Positions 30,439 through 41,308 of a stretch of DNA of 64,000 nt are shown one piece after another. Source of the stretch: Thalassia testudinum (Eukaryota > Streptophyta > Magnoliopsida > Alismatales > Hydrocharitaceae); contig JAZHRO010000012.1 of the NCBI GenBank assembly GCA_037157565.1, positions 5,854,501-5,918,500 on the forward strand, written 5' to 3'. Positions within the stretch are counted from its first letter, which is position 1, and every line of letters starts with the position of its first letter. Under the pieces are notes generated by a model that was not told where the DNA came from, did not search any database, and saw nothing but the letters and a program-made list of their open reading frames with translations. Made by a program: the position numbers and the translations under genes.

Positions 30439-33400
30439 TCACTTAGAGTTTATCTCAGAAAGATGGTCAATTATTTTGTACTTGGGTTGCACGTCAAAGA
30501 TATCATAAGGGTTCTGATAGAAGGTAGGTGGTTTCAGGTCAACAAGAATGCTTAAATCCAAACTTGTATGTCCCTCAGAAGTAGCCTCCCAGATTTTCAT
30601 TTCCAAATTTCTACCCTCCAAAATTAGGATTTCCGGGACCTCCAAATTGTTGTACACCCCATCTAAAATATCCAAGTAAAACAATTGTGTTTGAATCAGA
30701 ATTGACTTAGGTCTGGTGATCTTAAGAATATCATCATTCGATTCTTTGGGGTGTGGTAGAGGAATTGGGCTGTTGATTGAATCATGTAGTAAATCTAGAT
30801 TCGAATCCTCTAAGTTGGCCCCAACCAAATCAAATTCCTCAATTATAGAGCCATCAAATGATTGATCAAGTTCCTTTGGCCCGTTTGTCTCACTAAAATA
30901 ATTTTCCTTAAGCTCAAGTGAGACTTCAATAAGAGATTCCTTACCCTTAGAATTAAAGAATTCTTAATCCTCATTTATATATGTTGCAAAATCATCTATC
31001 ATTTCCCGATCCACGGAGACATATTTTTCTTTGCTCCCTAACTCGTGGATCTCAGGTGAGAAAATTGATTCATCCTCAATGAGTTTCTCTAACCCAACAT
31101 GGTCCTCCTCGTTCTCATAAAATGTGTCCCCCTCGACAGGCACCTGAGTTGGTTCTGACATTAGCTCTCCTGAAGGGGGTTCATCTTGAGAATCATCTCA
31201 AGATTGGACTAAGGCATCCACAAATTTCATCCTCGATCTTGATAATTTCCCAAGTAAAAACTCACCTGGGCCCTTATCCTCAATATCTTAGAGCCAATCT
31301 AATAACGAACTATTCAGATCGTCAATCATTTGAATCAGAGCCTCCAATTCTTCATTGCGGGGTGTTGGCTGGGTTTCTAAATATTGTATAGTGTTCCTCA
31401 AATTGGCCAACACCCTATTTTGAACCTGGTTCACCTAAACTGAATGGTTCGGTTCAAGGTTGTGTAGGTTTGGGTTAAATCTAGCAGAGTCAAGAAATTG
31501 AGGTTCCTAGGTTCCTCGCTAATAATAGGTCATTTCTGAAATTTCCCTTCGAAGGAGGGGTGACGTAATAAAATGCGGAAATGAATAATATCACAGAATA
31601 AACAAACAATCGCACAAGTATACAAGTAATTTTAGGTGGAAACCCAAACCGGGTGAAAACCACCACCTAACCCTCTCGAGTTAGGATTTTCCGATTAACC
31701 TAGTTGATCAAATCCATTAACCGAATCACTTTAAAACGAGGGTGATTCAACCTCAGTACAACCACGCTACAAGTACGAGGGTAGCGTTCCTCAATCCCTT
31801 CTCTCCACGAGAAGGATTTTGTCCCACGAAGGAGACGGGAATTCGCAAAGCGAATACCCAACCAAAAGACAAAGATAAAATAAACAACAAACCTATAGAG
31901 CCAACAAAGTAATAAACCTAAGCTTCTATAGGAATTAGGAAACTCCCCTTTGCAAGGAGTGCGTCGACGATGATGTGGGTGCGTGAACCACGCAACAGCG
32001 CAATGTCGCTCTCGTGAACAACGGCGGGAGAGCGGGTGCGCGAAGGCTTGATGCTCTCAAGATGATGGAGCTTGAGCTTGGAGAGCAAGAGCTATCTAGG
32101 ACACAAGAGAGTGGAAGTATGTTGCTTAAGTGTGTCTGTGTTTCTCTTGGTGTGTCTTTTTTGTCAAAGGCTCCCCTCTATTTATAGAGGCCTTAGGAAG
32201 GCTTTGGAAGGCTTAGGAAAGGTTTTATAGCCGTTGGGAACAAAGTTCAAGAGAATCAGGCCGAAATCAGGACAATGATTACACTTGACAGGGTTATCAG
32301 ACGTCTGGAAGGCCACTTTAAGACGTCTGATTCCAAGGTCAGACGTCTGATTTTGGGCGGGTCTCACCCTGACTTGGATCAGATCTAAACAGGGTTTTTG
32401 CGCAAGTCCATCAGACGACATATAGGACGTCTGGCACTATGTCTGGACGTCTGGAAACCTACTTTTACTGTGGGAATTGATTTCCAAACGTTGCAACGGC
32501 TAGAAAATCTCTGAGAAGAGATTTTGGGTCAGCCGAGGCAAAACGGTCAATTATCAGACGTCTGGAAATGCCTAAGGACGTCTGATAAGGCTCTAACGGT
32601 CATATTCTGCAGTGTCTGCTAAGCTAGCCAATGGTCCACTATCTGGACGTCTGGCAAGTCCATCAGACGTCTTCTAAGACGTCTGGTATAAGGGTCTGGA
32701 CGTCTGATTTCATCAGACAGATCTAACTATGTCCAGCCTAACAGTTATCAGACGTCTGAAACAACAGTCAAACGTCTTAAAATACTTTATCATACGTCTG
32801 ATTTGGGAATTAGACGTCTGGAAGTGCTGTTTGAACCCTATATTGGTTTTCTAAGTATTCTACAGAAAACCTAAGTATCCTAGGGTTGTGTCGGTGTTCC
32901 TAGGACTACTGTTAGGGTTCTTTGAGGCTCTTTAACATAAAATATCTAAGGAAATAAAGAGCAACAAAAGAAACGAAAAATACAACAAGTACAAAAGAAG
33001 GAAATCTATCCTATTCTTCATTTCCTTCCATCTTCAATCTTTCGCTCCATGCGAACCTCCTCTGTTTTCTGTCAAGCTCCTCCAATCCATCCTGGATGCG
33101 AGCTCGAACTCCGTCTAAACACGTCCACATTTGCAATTGACCTGAAATCTAGGACTCAAATTGCAAATGTTAAATAACACGTGTTTTGTTATCATCAAAA
33201 CAAATGATCGTGGTGCTCTAGCACCAACAGTTTCAAGTTGTTGAAAGAGGGGTGATGACCTATATTCAGTATAATCTTGGGGAGGGCAGGTGTTATAATC
33301 ATCATATCCTTCTTGATTGTAGATCGGGTTGGTTTGTTCATAAGAGGGCAATGATCTATAATCAGTGTAGCTCTAGGAGGAATAATAATCATAATCATGA

Positions 33401-33570
33401 TGTCCAAGGTTAGGTCCTGGACATTGAGCTCCAGAATCATATCCCCAATCAAAGTTATCCTGACTAGGGGATGGCTAGTCATAAGTCGAGTTAGGATAGT
33501 AATTATTTTGGGGATAAGTGGTGGTAGGAGGGTAGGATTGGAAATGAGAGTATGGTGTGGAAGAATACAT
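30439..33570 (-). pseudogene. single long ORF of element E, unknown function, decayed
   Basis: From ATG at 33570 the frame codes a Tyr/Pro/Asn/Ser-rich N-terminal part (MYSSTPYSHFQSYPP; YNQEGYDDYN), interrupted by two stops and then by the solo Sirevirus LTR (31537-33229). Beyond it the frame resumes with a helical stretch (NEELEALIQMIDDLNSSLLDWL). Long acidic sequence follows (ENEEDHVGLEKLIEDESIFSPEIHEL; ESNDDILKITRPKSI) up to the stop at 30439. Segments 31161-30964 and 30828-30439 are the longest open pieces. I recognise no gag, zinc finger or pol motif. Element H has an ORF of the same plan. It might be a highly diverged gag; that is a guess. Confidence 0.6.
31537..33229 (-). mobile_element. 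solo Sirevirus LTR (1693 bp) inside element E's ORF
   Basis: Minus strand starts TGTTGGTGCTAGAGC and ends ...GGGAAATTTCA. Flanks ATTTC (31532-31536) and GTTTC (33230-33234) match at four of five bases. It is closely similar to the 1727-bp LTRs but carries a few small indels. TATA box at 32178-32187; GACGTCT array at about 32290-32825. Confidence 0.88.
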
Positions 33571-34799
33571 GGTGAAATAGGAGGGAAAACAGAATAGAGA
33601 AAGGTGCCCTGCAGTACAATCAACCAAACCTATCTTTAAGTAGGTAGCCTAAAGATCTACAGACTCTCAAAACTCGTCTTGAGTTGAAAGAGATGATTTG
33701 GTCTACTTTTATCTGGTCAATCCAACCAGTTAGAGGGACGGATTGGGGAGAAAGTTTTTCCTTTGGCTTGCGCCTCCGGTTCCTTTTATATCCCCCAAAC
33801 GCGGTCGTTTGACGCTACTCTCCTAGCTAGTCATCAGATGGACTAGTAGAAGTAGATTAAATGAAACAAATCTCAGTTAGAGTCCCAAAGAGGGAGTTAA
33901 TCCTTAAGGCCAACATCTACTCAGTTTTAATTAGGCTTGGGATGATTGTGCTCTTGGAATGTGATGGGCCCTTTAGAGGGTTGTGCCCTTAAGGATTAGT
34001 TAATATGTGTGTACGTGCACAACCAGGGTTTACAAACAAGGTTATTTGATGATTTGTCTTTTGGGGTTCATCCTTGTTTAGTAGCTTTTAGGGTTCAACT
34101 TTAGGTTTGTTCAAATAAGTTCAGTAGAATACTCCATGTTTTGAAATTACAGGTGATGATGTATTCCTTTAAAACTCAAAAAGAATGTGGAGTGCCTCGT
34201 TAGTTCCAAAATATTAAACCCTAAGTGGAAATCTACTTGATGAATCAATTTCAAACTGAGTGGTACAGCCTAAGCAGCACAAATAATTGGCCCAAATGCA
34301 CCACTTGATTAAAACACACAAGAATGTTTAACCTATTCAAATATTTACTCACTTATTTGTGTGTTGAGTTAAGGTGTACCGGATCCATAGGTCAAATCTC
34401 GGTTAAGTGGTAAAATCAAAGTGATTGTGCACCTTGTGATGAGAATTTGTGGGTGTTAAGTGTGTCTATTTAATTGAATCCCACAAGAGAAAAGTATTTT
34501 TTTATTTTTTTTTAAATTTATGCAGGTGGGTGAGGTGAGTGGAGTGACAATCAAACAACCAAGATCTAACCTAGGGTTTATGCAAACACCTAAGTTGATT
34601 TGAGTTTGAGTTATTAGGTGATGGAATGGAAATCTAATGGGTGGGTGGTGGGGGAAGACATACAGAACCTTCATAAGCACTTTAATCTAACCGCTTTGGC
34701 TCACTTTGGAAGTGCACTTGCAATCACAGTAAGATCAAAGAAAAAGTGAGATAAAAGTTAAGTAAGGCGGAAAACGTGGAATAACTAAAGAGCGTTGCC

Positions 34800-34817
34800 A
34801 CCCCAGCAACAGCGCCA
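34800..34817 (-). promoter_or_regulatory. primer-binding site, tRNA-Asp type (element E)
   Basis: Minus strand TGGCGCTGTTGCTGGGGT, three mismatches to TGGCGCCGTTGCCGGGGA, the complement of the plant tRNA-Asp 3' end used by Athila elements. It lies three bases inside the LTR end at 34821. Confidence 0.85.
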
Positions 34818-34820
34818 AAA

Positions 34821-36516
34821 TGATAGGTGTATTTTTTGAGAAGGAAATCAGGGTTTTGGAGAACCCATTGTCGTAGTCGCAAAATATCGCTACCAAATAA
34901 ATTTCTAACTGAAACTTGAAGTGAGTCTCAGGTCAAACACAGGAAGACATGTTTGGTTTGAAAATCGCACTTCAACTTTATTTGTTTTTGTTGTTTTTAT
35001 CTTTCGAGATTTTTTTGGTATTTTTATAAGATAGAATATCAAGCGAAATGTTTGTTCTCTATTCTAAACTACTCTAGTAGAATGAGAGAGAGAGAGAGAA
35101 ATATTTCATAAAATCGAGCCATGTCTATTACAACTAATTGAAATTACACAAAAATGTAATAAAAGATAGAATGGGTTGAGAAGAATCCCCCTCAACGGTC
35201 GCTTGGAGGGCAACTCGCTCTAATGGTGCCTAGATAACGGTGGTGAAGAGCTGGATGAAGAAGAACGACGTCGAAGGAAGGAGGATGGGGCAGGTCAGCG
35301 TCGCGATGAGGATCTTCTTTCAGAAGGTGGTGAAAGGATGGCCATAGGATGCTCCACGAAGGGGGTGAGAAGCGGGAAAATATTTGATTTTCTACTTTAG
35401 AGGAGCATCCTGGGATTGGGACAAGCTCTCTCTAGAGCCTGGAGGCGGTAAGGGAGAGAAAGGAAGAGATGAAGAAGAATGGGAGAGGTAGCGGTCATTT
35501 TATTGTGGAGGAGAAGAGGCTAAATCAGGCATGGGTTGATAGCGACAGTAAAGACGTCACTAAAGCTCCAACTTAATTGTCGCTGTAGGTCCAGCTCATG
35601 CACCTGCGTTGGCATCCGTGTGCATTTGCTGGCATTGAGATGCAATCACAGCCATTGGATTATAGACACAGCCACGATCGAGTTGGATGGTGCGTGGATT
35701 TGCGCATTGGTTCGCGCGTTATCACCACATGTAGATCCCATGGTGTTGATTGCACTACGTCGCTGCACTCTTCACTACCAGATCGCCATTTGACGCTTCA
35801 ATTTTATTTGTGCTTTTCTTCAGCCGATTAAATCCGCTTGCTTTGACTCGAACACACAGCGTTTGCTTCGTTCTGACCGCGTAACTGCTGTGCTACGCAT
35901 GCGCTTGTGTCATGTTTAGGAATTTCCACGATGTGGTGAAGGCGGCTTCTCGACCATTGGATCTTGATCCAATGGTTGAGATCTCTTTGCGGAGATGCTC
36001 CTTAGGGGTGAGCAGTGGCTGCGACTGATCTTGGGAGACTGTGATGGGCCACGCAATGCCATCATGACCGTCTGTTTTCTTTACTTTATAGGTGGCACCA
36101 TGGACGTCGAATTAAGTCGATTTTCGCATTGTTGGGCTACGATCATTGATCCAAATCCATCTGTAAGGTTGGATTTGTCGTTTGAAGCTTAGAATTGTGT
36201 CACCTAGCCCCTTGGCCGTTGATCTTCCTCGGACTACACAATGCGCTACAGGACTCAGATGAAGACGATTTTGGAGGCGTTGGACTCCGATCGTCGTCTT
36301 GATTAGATCCATATGGTCAGATCGTCAATACGAGGCCCCAAAATCAATCTCCTTCCCTCCTAGCCATAAAAGGATGCGAATTAACATAAAATTTATACAA
36401 ACTATTCTAAATGTAGAATGATGCATGCTATGCAATATTTATAATATGGAATGCATCTATAAGCCTAGGAATATACATAAATAGGCATTTTATCCTAAAT
36501 AGATGTGTCGACATCA
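34821..36516 (-). repeat. 5' LTR of element E, 1696 bp
   Basis: Minus strand starts TGATGTCGACACATC and ends ...ACACCTATCA, so TGAT/ATCA form short inverted ends. It has the family block GAGTCTCAGGTCAAACACAGG near 34925 and a GA microsatellite near 35083-35098. Open frames at 35536-36192 are fragments without domain signal. Confidence 0.85.
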
Positions 36517-37347
36517 GACTATCAAAAGTTGATACTCAGAAATTACCTTATAATTAATTCTATAACGCTTTTAGATGTTCGTAGATCATCCCAGCTATCT
36601 GATAAATAGACGTTAGGCTAAGATCTGACCTAAATCACTTTTGTTAGAGGATTTAGCCATTAAGTCTCTCAAGAAATCCATTCCCATAGAGGATTGTCTT
36701 TCTAGGCGTCTAGAGACTTTGCCAGACGATCGACTTGTCATCTGACCTAGAAGACACTAGAATCCTGTTTCGATTAGGTGAAAACAGGAAGCAACCCGTC
36801 TAGAATTAGACGTCTGATTATTATCCCAGACATCTTAAAAGTGAGTTTTAGACGTTTGTCTTGATCCAATCTTGATTAGATCATCCACCCTTCTCGATCA
36901 GATGACCGTACCTTAGATCCGACGATGACCTAGACATCTGACCCTAAAACCAAATGTTTGATAACCCTGTCGGAATCATAAATGGCCCTAATTTTGGTGG
37001 GTTTTTGGACCACTCTCTTGAACCTTGTTCTCAACGGCTACAAGAGGCTTCCAAGGCCTTCCAAAGCCTTCTTAGGACCTTTATAAATAGAGGAGCACCC
37101 TTCTTAAGCAAAATACACCTTGATATACTATTTTCACATCATATTGTGTGCAAGTGATCTTGCTCTCCAAAGCCTTAGTTTACATCTTGAGAGCACCATC
37201 CTAGCTGCGCACCTGCTCTCCCACCTACAAATACAAGAGCATCGTCGTGCCATTGTGTGGTTCATGCACCCCACATTGCTAGCCCAACGATGCGATTTGT
37301 CTGATATAGTAGTTAGATTTAATACTCCTATAGTAGCTACTGATTAA
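36517..37347 (+). repeat. diverged Sirevirus-type LTR fragment, plus orientation
   Basis: Contains degenerate GACGTCT motifs (36690-36960) and then the block CTTCCAAGGCCTTCCAAAGCC with TTTATAAATAGAGGAG at about 37080. The leader CTTGAGAGCACC ... GCGCACCTGCTCTCCC follows, in the order of the LTR at 62645. The first 150 bp are not clearly assignable. Both ends are truncated. Confidence 0.7.
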
Positions 37348-37516
37348 TCTGTGTTTGTAATGTGTTGTTAAAATTATATAATTAACTCTGATTCCCTGTT
37401 TTCCTCTTAGATTAGAATGATGTGGAGTTGTGGCTCTCAAATGATTAGGTAGGAGCTTTTATCATTCAAACATGACTAAATGTGGCTAGCTAGGACCCAT
37501 GATGGTGTTACTGTCA
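37348..37516 (-). repeat. fragment of an Athila-like LTR (5' end)
   Basis: Minus strand starts TGACAGTAACACCATCATGGG and runs about 170 bp in step with the 5' ends of LTRs C and K (AGGTAGGAGCTTTTATCA, AATTATATAATTAACTC), then stops at the copia fragment. Confidence 0.65.
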
Positions 37517-38012
37517 TAGCGGACCCGGGAACCCAACCTGCCTGCACATGCAAAAGCCCAGATGTAGCTGGACCCAAAGGATCCTATACGTTAAAAAGGA
37601 CGGCAAAAGTATAGCAGGGCCACGCCCTCAATAAATGCTGACATGGTTGCCGCAATTAATAATATGAAAAGGCACGTACCTTGTCAGGTGGCATATCTGC
37701 TCAAAAGATCTCATTGGAGACCCAACTCCAACACTATAAATAGCGGAGTGTGGCCTTCGAGGCCCCTCCTCGAGCAACTTGAGAGAGAAATAGAGAGATT
37801 GTAAAACCTTGTAATATCACAAGTTATAGTTAATAGTTGGGAGCTCTATCCTCCCCCCCCCATACATACACCCCTTACGATGGAATTGGGTAATAATACC
37901 TGTACACATTATGTGATTGCTCAAATCCTCGGATCGGACCCTTCATCCACGTAGGAGGTCCAATCGTTTTTATTCTTGAGTCGGACAGACTGAATCTCGG
38001 GGTTCCAATCAC
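37517..38012 (+). repeat. Tat LTR fragment
   Basis: Colinear with 6564-6762 plus 9447-9742 of the Tat LTR. It is uninterrupted where LTR A sits in that copy, so it serves as the empty-site comparison. It starts abruptly at 37517 and ends GGGTTCCAATCACC with no PBS after it. Confidence 0.8.
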
Positions 38013-38705
38013 CTTTACAAGGAACATATTCATTTTCTAGTTGGTTTAGGTGTTGCCATGCCAATTAAACATGTATCCAATTTTGAGGTCCTGCAATTAC
38101 CTAATTGTTGCAATTTGTAAGTTTCACGAAGACCTTAATATTTTTGTCATTCAAAGGTTAACTAATTAAAAATCTTCAACAATTGATTCTCTATTTTATG
38201 TAAAAACCGATGACAATTGAAAATTCAAGATTTTCCTAGTTAGTTGGTTATTGGCCTAGTTAGTTAGGACACATGTTACGATTCGAGGTCCTCTGCTTCA
38301 ATTTTCCAATTGGTTAGTTATTAAACTTTTAGAGCTTCTCTAAAACCTTCGTATCTTTCTACTTTAAATACCAATTGACCTTAAATCTTCATTAATTGAT
38401 TTCCTATGCTATGTAGAAAATAAAAACAACTTTAATTTCAAGATCTAATGGTTAAAATTGAAGTAATTGATTTAGGAACATTTGCACTATTTGAACATGA
38501 GGCTAATAAGATTGTTTGACATCCAAAAAGATAAAGGAATGAGCAAAAACTATCTTAATCAATAATACTAAACTTCACTCCAATTTTAATGAGCCAAATC
38601 ATTTTGAATTCCATTGAGAATACAATAAGAAATTGATTAAAGAAGTGAAAGAAATAAATTTTTAGTCTTTTGAGTTATAATCTTAGATTGAGCACTAGCT
38701 TAGTC
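38013..38705. other. unassigned AT-rich stretch
   Basis: No gene, RNA or repeat end is seen. There are faint internal similarities (the phrases TAGTTGGTT and CGAGGTCCT/TGAGGTCCT recur), suggesting old duplication. Confidence 0.35.
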
Positions 38706-41308
38706 TGTTTATTCACAAAAATCATCTTTTAGAAATATGCGTTGTAGTATAGGATGAAGTCGCAACAACACTTAAATCTATAAAATTCGAAATCAACGTG
38801 AATCTGAGGTCGTTTGCAGGGAGCAAATATGGAATTCACGTATTAATCACAATTTAAATCAATGAACACAATCAATTAAGTGTAAAGAAGGATATGCAAT
38901 GAATAATTCATTCAACAATATATTCAATGTCAAGAAAATTTGTATCTCAAGAAATAATGGGATCAAAAGTAGTTAGGAATCTAAAAAGAATGGTGATTTG
39001 AATCACCACTTAATCCCTAAAATTAAGCATATATCCCACAACTCAAATCAATATTCCAACAGTAGTCTTGAACCACTTACTCAAATAGCTGCATCAGATT
39101 CAGCCTTAAATAACTCCACAATACCAAATTAGACGTCTGTCACAAGGACCAAACGACTTAAAATGATCAAGTCTTAGCATTCACAGAGAAGAAAGCCTCT
39201 CAAAATCGCGCTAAGTGCTAAGTGGGCATGCACAAATCTCAAGGCAAAACGTACCCTTACCCCCTTTAGAATTTCTCCTCTCTTTCTTTAATCGGGTATA
39301 CGAGTCTACATAGTAACTGGGTTATAGAGTCTCGAACAGGGTCCAAGCCCACCTGCGTGTGTGGTGGGAGAGGAGTAAGAAGATTGGGTGAGTAGGGACC
39401 TCAACCCTAGTGCCTGAGGCGATAAGCCTTAGGCATGAATTCCTTTTATATCCAGCAACTTAATCACCCACACACGAGGTGGGACTATCTGGTCCTCCTC
39501 TTCTTCGCGTGCATTGCAGGCAGATGTCTTCGTTGATTACCGCTGCAGTGAGGCTTCCTTCGTCTAATTGTGGCTGCTTCTGGGTTCGTGGATGTAGCCC
39601 GTAGCACCTGGAGGTAGAGTCGAAGCCAGGGATGGTTGAAAAGCAATTGTCGAAGCTGGAGACGATGGCGACGGCGGTGGTGCTCTGATCAAATACCTAA
39701 AATACAAAATACAGCCTATCGACCCAATTAAAATTGTTCAAGAGCATCGCCGTGAGTTAAGGAGGGCGACAGCGGTGTTTGTGAAGTGTGAGGACATGTG
39801 TGGTGGCCATATAAAGTCGGGGAAGGTATTTGGAGGATGGGTTGTTTGGAGGGAGTGTGGAGTGAGTGAAAGAGCCAATAAGGAGAGGGCTTTCGATAGT
39901 GGGGTCACAACGAAGCTTTTGGGAGTGGCGGCGTGGTGTTTGGTGTGTGTAGCGTGGTGGTGACCAAACCGGAGGCATGGCTAAAGGCGGAGAAGACGAT
40001 GAGGGAGGTGTTATGTTGGTTGAATTATGGTTGGAAGGGGTTGGATCAATCTAAGGGGAAAGAGGGAGGGAGTGAACCTATTTTAACAGATGAAAGGGGA
40101 GGAATGGCACCAGCTCTGATTGGCCGACGTCGGAGGTGATGAATTCTCTGGTGGAAGGAGCGACGAGGAGGCTCCTGCTTGGTATGGCGAGGAGTGGAGG
40201 AAGTTGAGGATGAAGTTCCCTCTACCTATCGTACGTGGAAGAGGGCGACGAAGGAGAATTAAGGAGCTCTCCAGAGCTACAGTCAGAGGCGGCCGGGGAT
40301 GAAGAAGAAGCTTTTTGGCCTAGAATTAAGCTAAAGAGAATGGTGGAACTTTCAAGAGCTTTTATCGAGCTCAAGAATGAGCTTTAATTGGGAAGTTAGA
40401 TGCACCTGGAGTCAGATTTGGGAACAAGGGATTCCCACAATTTCTTAGATTCGTTGGGGGTTCCTTGCTCAAGATTTGTGACTTAAATTGTGTTCAAACA
40501 ATTCCCCAGAGTGTAAACATCAATCCCACCAAAGTTGGTGGGATTTGGTGTTGGTTTGATGTGGTTTTGGGTCGGTTAAAGGTTGGTAATGCTTGGGTTG
40601 ACTCAACAATGGTAGTAGGGTTATAAATGTGAAGATAACAAGAAATATAGGGGCTTGTTTGCAAGAAACTTGAAAGTTAGATGATTAAGTTGAAGAACAA
40701 AGATTTTAGGGACTAAATTGTAAACTAAGTCAAGATGGACTCTGATTGGGCTCAATTTTGGCCTTAACCTAATTTGGACCCAAGAAATATAATGGTGAAG
40801 TTGGATTTTAGTTTTGACCACGTTTGACATGGAAATTTGCACAGAAGTCCAAATTAGGGCAAAATCCCGTCTACAACTTTGTTCTAGCTCAAAATGGGTT
40901 CAGATGGTCAAACCAAGGGTACCAAACCTCTTAGAATATTTTTATATAAATTTTAGAAGATTTGGAGGAATTTTATTTTGACTAGAACTTCTTTAATTTA
41001 AGCAAGTCTGAAATTAGGGTTTTGTGTGCTGTTGCGGTTCTCGGAATGCGTGAAACCTTGTTTCTGTCTGTGTGGACCCATTCTTTAGATTTTAATTCTC
41101 AATTGACCTTTATTTAACCCTTAGGTGACCCCGTAGTTACTATGCATTTATAATGTGATGTTAAAATTACATAATTAACCTTTTTTATTGTTTTCTTCTC
41201 AAAATGGATTTACGTGGAATTACTATACTCAGGAAATTATTCAGGAGCATTTATCACTTGATTTCAACTAATTAAAGTTAATTATGGCTAATGATGGTGT
41301 TGCTATCA
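38706..41308 (-). mobile_element. LTR K, Athila-like, probably solo
   Basis: Minus strand starts TGATAGCAACACCATCATTAGCC and ends ...TGAATAAACA. It resembles LTR C over both ends (TCTGAGGTCGTTTGCAGGGA near 38806; CATGGAAATTTGCA near 40830; GGAATGCGTGAAACC near 41045). No PBS or polypurine tract adjoins it, and flanks TAGTC and CTACC do not match. Its open frames (39775-40302, 40621-40842) are LTR noise. Confidence 0.68.

Larger units (their letters stand above)
28402..36516 (-). mobile_element. element E: RT-less Athila-like LTR element
   Basis: Minus strand: 5' LTR (36516-34821), tRNA-Asp-type PBS (34817-34800), leader, one long decayed ORF (33570-30439) carrying a solo Sirevirus LTR, internal polypurine-like module (30057-30020), repeat-bearing non-coding region, 3' polypurine tract (28812-28779) and the high end of the 3' LTR (28778-28402). 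The rest of the 3' LTR is probably the stub at 21888-22007, separated by element C. No protease, RT, RNase H or integrase is visible, so it is a non-autonomous element. Confidence 0.78.

Noticed and set aside
38706..41308. LTR K as the 5' LTR of element C
   Set aside because: No tRNA-Asp PBS next to its inner end, and elements E and the 36.5-38 kb scar lie between.
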